DNA of 64,000 nt, taken from contig NZ_OY808997.1 of assembly GCF_963681195.1 (NCBI RefSeq), forward strand, positions 3,016,497-3,080,496. Direction: 5' to 3'. This DNA comes from Vibrio sp. 16. GTDB taxonomy: Bacteria; Pseudomonadota; Gammaproteobacteria; Enterobacterales; Vibrionaceae. The translations under genes and the position numbers were made by a program. Positions 9,188 to 18,700 of this stretch are shown one piece after another. The notes under the pieces were generated by a model. The model saw only the letters and a list, made by a program, of their open reading frames with translations. It made no database searches and was not told where the DNA came from. The stretch's first letter is position 1. Each line of letters opens with the position of its first letter.

Positions 9188-10183
9188 TTAGTTTTCGTAT
9201 AAGTAACAGCGAACAAAGTGGTTGTCTGATAGCTGAGTGACTTCAGGTAATTTCTCTTTACACTTGTCTGTCGCATGTTGGCATCGACCAGCAAATGGAC
9301 AACCAAGGGATTGCGGAGTCCAGAGTGGAATCTCGCCTTTGTTGCCTTTCAATTTCTCGTGAATTGATTTGCTTGGATCGGGTACCGCAGAAACCAATAG
9401 CTGTGTATAAGGATGCTGTGGATCGTGGATGATCTCTTCGGTGTCACCCCATTCCACCATATGTCCAACATACATAACCGCTAGGTCTTCGGCGATGTAG
9501 CGTGCCGTCGCAATATCATGAGTGATGTAGAGTAGAGACATCTCTTTCTCAAACTTCATCTCTTCCATTAGGTTAAGTACACCCGCACGAATCGACACAT
9601 CAAGCATTGAGGTAGGCTCATCGGCCAACACAACTTCTGCACCTACCGCAATGTTGCGAGCTAAGTTGACGCGCTGACGTTGACCACCAGAAAGCTGATG
9701 AGGGAACTTTTGCGCTGTCTCTTTTGGCGGAATAAGACCCACTTGCTCGAGTAAGTCATAGACACGCTCTTCCTGCTCCTTTTTGTTGCGAGGATCGACT
9801 TTTTTGTGGATCAGCAACGGACGCAAGATATGGTGGAAGATGTTATGTGTTGGGTTTAATGAGCCAAACGGGTCTTGCCATACCATCTGGACACCTTCGC
9901 GGTACGCCATTAGGTCTGAGCGAGAGTCAATCGTTTGGATGTCACGACCCTTGTACTCAATAATGCCGTCAGTGGGTGCGTACATTTTCGCGATCATTTT
10001 GGCTGTCGTGGATTTGCCAGAGCCTGACTCGCCAACGACGGATAGACCGCGGCTTTTGTACATTTTGAATGACACATCGTTAATCGCACGCATCATTGGT
10101 TGGTTTAAGGAGTTACTGTTGATAGGAAAATCCTTAACTAGGTTTTTTCCTTCCACTAGTAGCTGGCCAAATTCTTTGCTCAT
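9188..10183 (-). CDS. Chitobiose ABC transporter ATP-binding protein (OppF-like)
   Basis: A 331-residue ABC ATPase of the oligopeptide/dipeptide importer class. Walker A is GESGSGKST (about 56-64), the signature is LSGGQRQR (about 164-171), Walker B is VVLADEPTS, and the H-loop is YITHD. The C-terminal Opp extension carries a Cys cluster (CPFAGRCQHATDKC plus a distal C) as found in OppF/DppF proteins, which often bind an iron-sulfur cluster or metal. It should pair with the following ATPase (10226-11209) as a heterodimer under the two permeases. Part of the chitin-disaccharide importer by operon context. Confidence 0.9.
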   Translation of the reverse strand: MSKEFGQLLVEGKNLVKDFPINSNSLNQPMMRAINDVSFKMYKSRGLSVVGESGSGKSTTAKMIAKMYAPTDGIIEYKGRDIQTIDSRSDLMAYREGVQMVWQDPFGSLNPTHNIFHHILRPLLIHKKVDPRNKKEQEERVYDLLEQVGLIPPKETAQKFPHQLSGGQRQRVNLARNIAVGAEVVLADEPTSMLDVSIRAGVLNLMEEMKFEKEMSLLYITHDIATARYIAEDLAVMYVGHMVEWGDTEEIIHDPQHPYTQLLVSAVPDPSKSIHEKLKGNKGEIPLWTPQSLGCPFAGRCQHATDKCKEKLPEVTQLSDNHFVRCYLYEN

Positions 10184-10225
10184 AATTGTCTCCAGTAATC
10201 TTTTTAATTATTTCTCAGTGAGTTG

Positions 10226-11209
10226 CTAGAGCTTAGTCTGAGCAATAGGGTCACCGTAAAGATGACAATTAGAGAAACGATTTGGCTCAATCTGTCTAAG
10301 TTGAGTAGGAACGCGTGTACATGCTTCATGGACGCGGTCACAACGTGCTTGGAATCGGCAACCTTGAGGGACTTCTAATAAGTTCAAAGGGTTACCTGGG
10401 ATACCGGTCAACTTCGTTTTAGGGCCAGTTAATGGAGGGAAAGAACTACCCAACCCTTTCGTGTAAGGGTGGTAAGGGCTTTCCAATATCTCTTTTGATG
10501 GGGCAACTTCAATCAGTTCGCCTGAGTACATGATGCCGATACGATCAGAGAACTCGACCATCAAAGAAATATCGTGCGTAATAAACAAGATAGAGAAACC
10601 AAACTCTTCTTTAAGCGCATAGATTTTTTGCAGGATTTCGCGTTGAACAACCACATCCAGAGCCGTGGTTGGTTCATCCATAATGATCATCTTAGGGTTC
10701 AGTGCGAGCGCAATTGCGATCACTAAACGCTGGCGCATACCACCAGAGAACTGGTGTGGGTAATCATTTAGACGGCTCGGATGAATGTCTACGATCTCCA
10801 GCAGACCTTCTGCACGTTTTAGTGCTTGTTCGCGGGTCATGTTCGTGTGACGCATGATTACGTCACAGAACTGATCTGCCATTGTAAGTACTGGGTTTAA
10901 TGCATTCATGGCACTTTGGAATACCATCGACATTTCACTCCAGCGGAACGCTTGCATGCGTTCATCGCTGTATTTGAGGATATCTTCACCATTGAAGATA
11001 ACCTCACCACCAGTGATAAACGCGGGCGGCTTATGAAGACGCATCAGTGAGAAGGCAACGGTTGATTTACCACAGCCAGACTCACCAGCTAGGCCAAACA
11101 CTTCACCAGGGGCGATATCAAAGCTGACATTGTTACAAGCTCGTACATCGCCAGCATCAGTAATGTAATCCACGCAAAGGTTGCGGATAGAAATAAGTGG
11201 TGCAGTCAT
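10226..11209 (-). CDS. Chitobiose ABC transporter ATP-binding protein (OppD-like)
   Basis: A 327-residue OppD/DppD-type ATPase: Walker A GESGCGKST (about 40-48), signature FSGGMRQR, Walker B MIIMDEPTT, H-loop FITHD, and the C-terminal Opp domain with CRFQARCDRVHEAC and a last Cys near the end. The start codon is only 2 bases past the stop of the permease, so translation is coupled. Works with the OppF-like partner 42 bases downstream to energise disaccharide uptake across the inner membrane. Confidence 0.9.
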   Translation of the reverse strand: MTAPLISIRNLCVDYITDAGDVRACNNVSFDIAPGEVFGLAGESGCGKSTVAFSLMRLHKPPAFITGGEVIFNGEDILKYSDERMQAFRWSEMSMVFQSAMNALNPVLTMADQFCDVIMRHTNMTREQALKRAEGLLEIVDIHPSRLNDYPHQFSGGMRQRLVIAIALALNPKMIIMDEPTTALDVVVQREILQKIYALKEEFGFSILFITHDISLMVEFSDRIGIMYSGELIEVAPSKEILESPYHPYTKGLGSSFPPLTGPKTKLTGIPGNPLNLLEVPQGCRFQARCDRVHEACTRVPTQLRQIEPNRFSNCHLYGDPIAQTKL

Positions 11210-11211
11210 AA

Positions 11212-12237
11212 TTATTTATCTCCGCTCCAAAGTGCATTTTGAGGTGGTAGGTCTGGCGTACGTTCTTTCTTGTCTTGTGCAGCTAGCTTCTTCCAACGCT
11301 TCATACCTTTGTGTGAACGAAGTTGCGGGTTAGCAATTTCATCAACTGCGAAGTTAAGCAGAGCTAGACCAGTTACAAGAACAGTAAGAGCCAAACATGG
11401 AGCAAGTACTTCCCACCAAGCGCCGATTAGCATTGCTGACGATGTTTGTACGTTGTACAGCATGATGCCCCAGCTGATGGTACTTGGGTCACCAAGACCT
11501 AAGAATGAGATAATGGATTCCATACCAATTGCGTACATAACAGAGCCGATGAAGCTTGCACCAACGATAGGGATAAGGTTTGGCAGAATCTCAACAAAGA
11601 TGATACGGAAAGACGATTCGCCCAACACTTCTGCTGCTTTAACAAACTCTTTCTCTCGTAAGGCGAGAGTTTGCGAGCGTATTACCCTCGCTCCCCATGC
11701 CCAGGAGGTACAGCCGATGATAATGGCAATGGTCAGTGGCCCTGCCTCACCGATAAAGGCTGCGAGAACAAATAGGAGTGGGTACTGAGGGATAACCAGC
11801 ATGATGTTCATTGCTGCAGTGAGCACATCGTCAACACGGCCGCCGAAATAACCTGCTGAAATACCGATTACCGTGGCTAGGAAACAAACCGTAATACCTG
11901 CGCCGAAGCCAACACCTAGAGAAATACGCGCGCCGTGAACAAGTTGCGACCAAATATCGCGACCCATACGGCTAGTACCCAAAACATGGTCTGCTTTTTT
12001 AGACATGATCATGGTACGACGGTCTGTCGCTAGATTTTGTGCGACCCAACCATCAGGGTTCGCTTGTGTTGATTTGACAACAAAGCCTGGGTATTCATGT
12101 GGATTACCTGTTCTCTTATCTGGAGCATGCTTTGAAAGCACTGGCGCAAAAATGGCCATCAGTAAGAAAAGAGAAACAATTATTAGACCGATACGAGCGT
12201 AGGCATTGCTTAGAATTAGCTGAAATAGTTGTTTCAT
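11212..12237 (-). CDS. Chitobiose ABC transporter permease (OppC-like)
   Basis: A 341-residue inner-membrane permease. It has an N-terminal membrane segment (ARIGLIIVSLFLLMAIFAPVL), a periplasmic stretch, then about five further membrane segments, and the cytoplasmic coupling loop with the EAA-like motif (VKAAEVLGESSFRIIFVEILPNL) that contacts the ATPases. The order N-terminal TM, periplasmic domain, five TM is typical of OppC/DppC. The stop/start spacing to both neighbours is 2 bases, indicating tight coupling in the operon. Confidence 0.9.
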   Translation of the reverse strand: MKQLFQLILSNAYARIGLIIVSLFLLMAIFAPVLSKHAPDKRTGNPHEYPGFVVKSTQANPDGWVAQNLATDRRTMIMSKKADHVLGTSRMGRDIWSQLVHGARISLGVGFGAGITVCFLATVIGISAGYFGGRVDDVLTAAMNIMLVIPQYPLLFVLAAFIGEAGPLTIAIIIGCTSWAWGARVIRSQTLALREKEFVKAAEVLGESSFRIIFVEILPNLIPIVGASFIGSVMYAIGMESIISFLGLGDPSTISWGIMLYNVQTSSAMLIGAWWEVLAPCLALTVLVTGLALLNFAVDEIANPQLRSHKGMKRWKKLAAQDKKERTPDLPPQNALWSGDK

Positions 12238-12239
12238 AA

Positions 12240-13226
12240 TTATTTACCTCCCTTGCGCAGGCGAGGGTCTAGAACGACATAAGCCATATCTGCAATTAAG
12301 TTAAATGACAGCATGAACAGCGTCATAATGATTAATTGGCCTTGAAGCACCTGGTAGTCACGAGCATGTATCGCGTTCAGTAGTACGGTACCTAAACCTG
12401 GGTAGTTGAAGATAATTTCAACGATAAGTTGACCACCAATTGCCATACCTAGCGACATAGAAAGTGCAGTGACACTTGGAAGCAGTGCGTTGCGTGCTGC
12501 GTAGTTGAAGACTACGCGGTTTTCACTAAGGCCCTTACCTTTTGCCATCGTGATGTAGTCTTCAGCGAGAAGGTTGATCATGTTGTTACGCATGTTAACC
12601 AAGAAGCCACCAATCTGAACGATAGACGCACAGAACAAAGGAAGAACGGCGTGGTAAGCGACATCTTTAATAAATGCCCAACTTGTCCAATCTGGCACTG
12701 TACCTGCGGTGTATGCATAACCGGTCGGGAACCATTTCAAGCCAATTGCAAAAATGAATAGCGCTAGCATTGCAATAACAACTTGAGGAACTGCCTGAAT
12801 AATCAGCATGCCCGGTGTAACAAATGCATCGTATTTGCTACCACGTTTCCATGCAGCGAAGATACCTAGGATAGAGCCTAACGAGAATGAAAGAATTACC
12901 GCTGTACCAGCTAGGAATAGTGACCAACCAAAGGCACCACCAAGCAGTTTGTTTACTGAAAGCGGGTAAAACTGAATTGACGTACCTAGCTCCCAGCTAA
13001 GCACATTTTTCATGTAGGCAATGTACTGAACGAAAAGGCCGCCATCGACAAAACCTAGAAGTTCTTTCATTGCAGCAATACGTTCTGGTGTTACTTGAAC
13101 TGAAGCGTTCGCAAACATCATGGTGACTGGGTCACCTGGCATTGCTCGAGGAATAATAAAGTTTAATGTCGCAGCAACTAATAATGCGACCAAATAGAAC
13201 GACAAACGTCTTAAAAAATAACCCAT
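12240..13226 (-). CDS. Chitobiose ABC transporter permease (OppB-like)
   Basis: A 328-residue permease with six predicted membrane segments and the EAA-like loop (ITMAKGKGLSENRVVFNYAARNALLPS). The N-terminus (RRLSFYLVALLVAATLNFIIPRAMPGDPV) is the classic OppB/DppB start, including the conserved PGDP. Forms the translocation path with the OppC-like protein. It is separated from the binding-protein gene by 172 bases with two stem-loops, so permease translation is likely much lower than that of the binding protein. Confidence 0.9.
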   Translation of the reverse strand: MGYFLRRLSFYLVALLVAATLNFIIPRAMPGDPVTMMFANASVQVTPERIAAMKELLGFVDGGLFVQYIAYMKNVLSWELGTSIQFYPLSVNKLLGGAFGWSLFLAGTAVILSFSLGSILGIFAAWKRGSKYDAFVTPGMLIIQAVPQVVIAMLALFIFAIGLKWFPTGYAYTAGTVPDWTSWAFIKDVAYHAVLPLFCASIVQIGGFLVNMRNNMINLLAEDYITMAKGKGLSENRVVFNYAARNALLPSVTALSMSLGMAIGGQLIVEIIFNYPGLGTVLLNAIHARDYQVLQGQLIIMTLFMLSFNLIADMAYVVLDPRLRKGGK

Positions 13227-13272
13227 AACTCACACCTTACTCACCCAGATTTTCCCTGTTTCTGGTTTCAGG

Positions 13273-13381
13273 TCGCTCTAGCGAAAACAAATTTTAGAGC
13301 GAACAATCCCCTGACGACTGGCGCCATTTGACAAACTTATGAAAGAGTGGGGGATTTTGCGGCATACGGAATGTATGCCGC
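13273..13381 (-). repeat. Two intercistronic stem-loops between binding-protein and permease genes
   Basis: GCGGCATAC-GGAAT-GTATGCCGC (13359-13381), a perfect 9-bp stem 18 bases past the binding-protein stop, and TCGCTCTA/TAGAGCGA (13273-13302). No U tract follows either on the minus strand. The position is where operons such as malEFG carry 3'-protecting hairpins that keep binding-protein mRNA abundant relative to permease mRNA. Confidence 0.6.
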
Positions 13382-13398
13382 ATAGTTAGAACAACTAC

Positions 13399-15081
13399 TT
13401 ATTTAACTGGTTTTAGGTCCAGTACGTGTAGTAGACGCTCTGGGATACCAGCCCAAATGTTTGGACGGCCTTTTGGATTTTCTTCGTTCCACCAACCAGT
13501 GAATCGAGTTGTATTGTATTGGTACATGTAAGCACCAGACATTACAGGGATTGTCACTTGGTCAGAAGCAATGATTTGCTGGATGCCGTGAGCGATATCT
13601 AGCTGCTCTTGCTTGTCAGCTGTCTTGTAGAAGCTGTTTAGAAGACCATCTAGCTTATCGTTCTTGTAGAAGTGCATCGCGAAACGAGGCATACCATCAC
13701 CAGACTGAAGTGCTGAGTTGTATGCACTGTTCCAGTAAGTGTGTGGATCTGCACCGTGGAAGTAGTTTGTGTAAGCTACGTCGTACGTACCTTCAAGCAT
13801 TGCTTGGTTGTACACAGAGAAGTCTGGAGTACGAGCTTTTGCTTTGATGCCTACTTCTGCAAGTTGCTCAACTGCAAGTTGAACCGTGTTGTTGAAGTCT
13901 GTCCAGCCGTTTGGCGATTGGATTAGAAGCTCGAATGACTTACCTGATGGAGTGTCAACGAAGCCGTCTTTGTTGACGTCTTTGAAGCCAGCTTTCTTAA
14001 GTAGCTCTTTAGCACCCTCAGCGTTGTATGTGTTGAAGCCTTTGTACTTGTTGTGAGTTTTTTCATCAGACCAAGTTTCGAATGCGTAACCTAGACCTGA
14101 AGCGAAGTCATTCACTGTACCGCCACCGTAGAACGCGATGTCGATGATAGTTTGACGGTCAAGAGCCATAGAGAACGCGCGACGGAAGTCTACGTTAGTT
14201 AGCGCTTCGTTCTTCGCTGCATCTGGGTTCTTAAAGTTAACAACGAACGCTTGAGTACCTGCTGGCGGGTACCAGTACTGGTGGTTAGGGCTAGCTGCTG
14301 CGTAAGTACGGTCGATGTCAGGAATGAATGATGAAGTCCAGTCCATTTCACCGTTAACAACTTTACCTAGGAATTGGTCGTTGTTCGCGATTTGTGGAAC
14401 GCGTAGACAGTCAACATCTAGGTTGTCTGCATCCCAGTAGTTCGGGTTTGCACACTGGATGTAAAGTTGTGCTGTAAATGTGTCGATCTCTGTGAAAGGA
14501 CCAGAACCTACAGGGTTTTCGTTAGTGAATGATGCAGGATCTTTGATGTCTTTCCATACGTGCTCAGGTACTACAGGTACTTTTGCAATTTCGTAAGGAA
14601 CATTAGAGTTCGCTTCAGTCAGACGGAATTTAACTTGGTAGTCGTTTACTTTTTCTACGCCAGTTACCCAAGAGTTGATACCACTTTGGTCAAGTTCCGG
14701 TTTTTCCTTAACAAGGTTGAAAGAGAATACTACGTCATTTGCATCAAACGTTTGACCATCAGACCATTTCACGCCTTTACGAATATCGAAAGTTACGCTC
14801 ATTAGGTCATCAGACATCTTGAAGTTTTCAGCAAGACGGAATACAGGCGTGTTACCGTGCATTTCGTTGAAAACAACAAGCGGCTCGTAGATGAAGTCCG
14901 TTGTAGTGTGTAGGTTCGTTGCACCCAAGAATGGGTTAAAGTTACGAACGAAGGTTGTAAACTCTTTAGGGTGTACAGTCAGTTCGCTGCGCTCAGCTGC
15001 AGTCGCTACTGAAGCGAATCCAGTTGTTGCTGTTGCAATAATTGCTGTTGCTAGTGCTGTTTTTTTAATGTTGGCAAGCAT
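13399..15081 (-). CDS. cbp: Periplasmic chitin-oligosaccharide/chitobiose-binding protein (SBP_bac_5)
   Basis: A 560-residue periplasmic solute-binding protein of the extracellular family 5. A Sec signal peptide is evident: basic start, hydrophobic core (TALATAIIATATTGFASVATA), cleavage likely after ATAA near residue 29. The mature part has the family 5 landmarks (RKGVKWSDGQTFDANDVVFS at about 104-122). It delivers chitin oligosaccharide to the Opp-like permeases. In V. cholerae the ortholog also holds ChiS in its inactive state when unliganded, and it is the first gene of the chb operon as here. GGAAC precedes the ATG. Upstream lies a 653-base control region with a strong inverted repeat. 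Confidence 0.92.
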   Translation of the reverse strand: MLANIKKTALATAIIATATTGFASVATAAERSELTVHPKEFTTFVRNFNPFLGATNLHTTTDFIYEPLVVFNEMHGNTPVFRLAENFKMSDDLMSVTFDIRKGVKWSDGQTFDANDVVFSFNLVKEKPELDQSGINSWVTGVEKVNDYQVKFRLTEANSNVPYEIAKVPVVPEHVWKDIKDPASFTNENPVGSGPFTEIDTFTAQLYIQCANPNYWDADNLDVDCLRVPQIANNDQFLGKVVNGEMDWTSSFIPDIDRTYAAASPNHQYWYPPAGTQAFVVNFKNPDAAKNEALTNVDFRRAFSMALDRQTIIDIAFYGGGTVNDFASGLGYAFETWSDEKTHNKYKGFNTYNAEGAKELLKKAGFKDVNKDGFVDTPSGKSFELLIQSPNGWTDFNNTVQLAVEQLAEVGIKAKARTPDFSVYNQAMLEGTYDVAYTNYFHGADPHTYWNSAYNSALQSGDGMPRFAMHFYKNDKLDGLLNSFYKTADKQEQLDIAHGIQQIIASDQVTIPVMSGAYMYQYNTTRFTGWWNEENPKGRPNIWAGIPERLLHVLDLKPVK

Positions 15082-15148
15082 AGCTGTTCCTTACTATTTG
15101 CTTTCATTTCACTTATGGAATGGAATGTCATCAATTGATAAACACTCT

Positions 15149-15221
15149 CTAAGGCCTACCTCTACTTTGGATTGCAATCCGGAGGAGACGCACAATCTTT
15201 AGAGTGGCCTGTAGGCCTTAG
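15149..15221 (-). promoter_or_regulatory. Structured leader or operator of the chitobiose operon
   Basis: An exact 11-bp inverted repeat, CTAAGGCCTAC (15149-15159) and GTAGGCCTTAG (15211-15221), encloses 51 bases that contain a perfect 12-bp palindrome, GGATTGCAATCC (15169-15180). Next to the outer stem a further CTCTA/TAGAG pair can extend it across a bulge. It starts 68 bases upstream of the binding-protein ATG. It may fold in the mRNA leader or be a protein site; ChiS is known to bind the V. cholerae chb promoter, but I cannot assign its sites here. Confidence 0.5.
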
Positions 15222-15249
15222 GCACAGTAAGAAAACACTTTAACGTCAA
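15221..15249 (-). promoter_or_regulatory. Possible chitobiose operon promoter
   Basis: On the minus strand a TTGACG -35-like hexamer (15249-15244) is followed after 17 bases by TGTGCC, or after 14 by TACTGT; both are poor -10 boxes, as expected of an activator-dependent promoter. A start point from it would lie at or inside the outer arm of the inverted repeat. Confidence 0.3.
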
Positions 15250-15352
15250 TTTTCGCAATTGGATTTCCCGTTAAAAACGTAAAAAGTGCCATGTTTCTCG
15301 TCAATAACGTTAATAGCGCTCAAACTAGAAGCATCTTGTGCAAATTTTGTTG

Positions 15353-15368
15353 CGTGATCTGACTCGCA
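15353..15368. promoter_or_regulatory. Possible CRP site upstream of the chitobiose operon
   Basis: CGTGA-TCTGAC-TCGCA matches four of five bases in each TGTGA/TCACA half with the correct six-base spacer. It lies about 105-125 bases upstream of the proposed -35 hexamer, a possible catabolite-control position. Sequence match only. Confidence 0.35.
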
Positions 15369-15684
15369 GTGACTTTCCGTATAGCATTTGTATGTTAGTG
15401 CTTACTTAGGTTTTGGTCTTTGTAATTTATGGCTGTTCTACGAAGTGTGGCGATGTGAGATCTTAATCACTTATGGTTTGTAGTGTTAATTAATTGGATT
15501 AAATAAAATCTGCCGTATTGTTGTGACTGGCTTCTCAATATAGATTGTTTTTACGTCAATTGGGCTTTGAACGCGATAATTTTTATAGGAAACATAAAAT
15601 AATCAGCATCAAAATCGCAGAGAACCTGGCTTGTTTTACGGGGCGTAAAAAGAGAGTCTGTGTGTAGAGGTAACGGCTACTAGC

Positions 15685-15713
15685 AACAAAAAAGCCTGCT
15701 AAGTGCAGGCTTT
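15685..15713 (-). terminator. chiS terminator
   Basis: Perfect 9-bp stem AAAGCCTGC-TAAGT-GCAGGCTTT followed on the minus strand by UUUUUUGUU, 21 bases beyond the chiS stop. Confidence 0.85.
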
Positions 15714-15734
15714 AATCTTATGTGTATCGCTAGG

Positions 15735-18700
15735 TTAACTTGTCAGTAAGTGTTGTAGCTTATTGCGCAGCCCTTCAATATGAGCGCGTTGTGGGCTTTG
15801 TTCGTTGCAGTGCTCCAGAATGTAATCTAGAGAGCTCAATACCGTTCTCCATCGAGGGGTTTTAGGTAGGGTTTCGATACGCAAGTATTTATCAAGCGTT
15901 CGGGTTTGAAGCGTGCTCCGGTCAAGATAAACGCGCCACAAACCGCTCTTCTCTGCAAAGGCAAACTTGGTTTCTCCTGTAACGCTTTCCCAGTACTCCA
16001 GTGCGTTAGTCATTGCATCGACCAATATTTCACGCATCACCTCTTGTTTGGGTTTGCTGTCTGAAGATACTTTATCCGCAAGACGAGTGAACTCGCCACC
16101 GAGCTCTTTGAGCTCTTGCAGCTTGGCTTTGTCCCCATCGAAAGCATAGCTTGATAGGGCTTCAATCGCCGTTTCAAGATTATTGATTCGACTGGCATTG
16201 ATGCTTCCACCGACATTGAATATATAAATGGAGCGCAGCCCAGAGCCTTCTGGCAGTTTGAGAATGTCTGTAGAAAGGTGCTGTCTAACATCTTCAACAT
16301 ACACGTCTATGGTTCCACAGTAGTGATCCTGAGTGATATTGAGGAATTTCGGTGCGATAAGCTCTTCGGCCGATGAACGCTTAAGTTGCTCCGTCGAACG
16401 CTTGAACAGTTTTGAAGCTGCCTCGTTGGCAAAACGTATTTTGTTGTCCTCTCGAACACAAATAATGGCTTCAGGCGCGGTTTCAAGCTGTTCGAGAAGT
16501 CGTCCTTGCGTTTCAAGCAGACTCGCTTCGACTAAAGCACGCTGCTTGAGTTCTAGTTGTAACTGTTGATTCTCAATCCTGCGCTGTTCGGCTTTACTCG
16601 CGGTTAGGTGCGCGCGAATACGAGCGGCTAGCTCCTGTTTATTGAACGGCTTAGACAAATAGTCGTTCGCGCCCGCCTCGAAGCCACGTAGACGGTCGTC
16701 GGCTTGATTTAGCGCGGTTAGCATAATGACAGGCAGCTGTGCGTGATCGTAATCTTGGCGGAGTTTCTCACATACTTGATAGCCACTCATGCCTGGCATC
16801 ATAATATCGAGTAATACCAGCTCCGGCTTCTCTGCTTCCAGTTTTTCGAAGGCTTCTAAACCATCTTTGGCTGTTTGAACACGGTAACCTTCTAATCTGA
16901 GGAAACTATCCAAGACCCGTAAGTTGACAGGTTCATCGTCGACAACCAGTAATAGTGGTCCATCAGGGTTCACTGGCACGTTGGTTACCTCGGCAAGTTC
17001 AATATCTGTGCTTTCTGGTGCTTGGAAATGTGGGCTGTCGAATTGACTCGCTGAAGCAATTTGTTCTTCTGTTGCTATCGGAAGCGTAAAGCTAAACGTG
17101 GTTCCAACCATTGGTTGACTGCTGACATACAAAGAGCCTTTCATTAGCTCAATGAGTTGTCGGCTAATCGACAATCCTAGGCCAGCTCCTTGTCTGTAGC
17201 GACTGGCATCGTTGCCTGCTTGAATCAGCGGTTCAAAGATGTGGTCGAGTTGGTCTGCAGGAATACCCTGGCCAGTATCGACGACTTGAACGCGAATGTT
17301 GTTGTCAACCACAGTTGCAGAAATAACAATTTTCCCTTCTGTAGTGTATTTGATCGCGTTGCCAATCAGGTTGTATAGGACTTGCTCAAGACGCTGAGGG
17401 TCTGCACTCACCCAAACCGGTTCTTCTGGCACTTGATTGATAATGCGCAGTGGCTTGTTGCCCAGCAGATGAGAAGAGAGCTCAAGTACCAAGTGGGTTG
17501 AGCCAGATAAATCGACCGCGCTGGTTTCGATATCTAAGTTGCCATAACGCATTTTATGGTAGTCGAGTAAGTCATCGACGAGGGTCGCCAAGCGTTGTCC
17601 GCTGCTGATGATGATATCGAGTTGGTACTTGTGATCGGCGGTAATAGGGCCATTAGCGCCTGAAATGAGTGCTTCAGCGATCCCCACCATACCGTGCAGT
17701 GGTGTACGCAGCTCATGAGAGGTCGTCGCGAGAAACTCATCTTTCAGTTTGTTGGCTAACTGCAACTCATCATTCTGTTTTTGGATAAGCTGTAAGTTGC
17801 TCTCTAGTTCTTCATTTTGCTGTTTGATCAATTGAATTTTTTCACGAATAGAACGTTGCATCCGTTCAAAGCTTACAGCCAAACGTCCAATTTCATCCTT
17901 TCTTTCCATGTTGATCATGTCTGCATCCATGTCTCCAGCTGAGACTTTTTCTGCAGCCCACGTCAATTTTAACAATGGGGAAGTAATAAAGTTGGATAGG
18001 TAGTGAGACGCCATGACCACGAGTACAATCGCAATCAGCATGGCGGCAACAAACAGTTTTTCGAGTTGGTGAACGCGCGCGAAGGCGACACTTTCTGGTA
18101 CTTCAACAACCAACGCCCAATCAATGCCTTTTAGCGATACTGGGCTGTATGCCGCGATGGTTTCTTCGCCGGCAGTGTTGGTATAAGTCCCGACGTTGGT
18201 CAAACCGTTCAGCGCGAGAGTGACAACTTCGTTACTTAATTCGATATCTTCTTTTTGATAAGCCAATGTTCGTGACTGGTAATCAGGTCCCACCAATAAC
18301 GTCTTCATTGAGGCAATATTGTTGGTGTCTGAAATCAGTTTGGTGATGCCATTGTTAGGCAAGCGGAACATCGCGTAGCTGTGCAAATATCCTTGCTGAA
18401 TAATCGGTGCTCCCAACCAAGCAACCGACTTTCCTTGTTCTTGAGTGAAGTCGGAAATCAATACTGGGGTGAAGTCTTCATTCGCTTTGCGTTTTTCTGT
18501 AACCAAATCACGCAACTTCTTAAATGATTGACCTAAGTTGGCATCCTTGTAGCGCCCAGTAAGTAGGTTAGTACCGAAATTGTCATATTTGAAGATTGAA
18601 TAGGTGACATTACCATCTCTATCGACCAACAGAATATCGTCAAAATCGGAGCGCTTCAAAAGCTCTAGATACGCCCAGTGGTAGCGTTTGTGCAGTAGAC

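Larger units (their letters stand above)
15082..15734. other. Control region between chiS and the chitobiose operon
   Basis: A 653-base AT-rich gap with no convincing ORF. Besides the inverted repeat it holds three copies of CGTCAAT (15244, 15299, 15554) and a CRP-like site at 15353-15368 (CGTGA, six bases, TCGCA; one mismatch in each half). The chiS terminator occupies its right end. Confidence 0.55.

Noticed and set aside
15441..15470. TGTGA ... TCACT resembling a CRP site upstream of the chitobiose operon
   Set aside because: The spacer is eight bases instead of six; the site at 15353-15368 has correct spacing and was kept instead.
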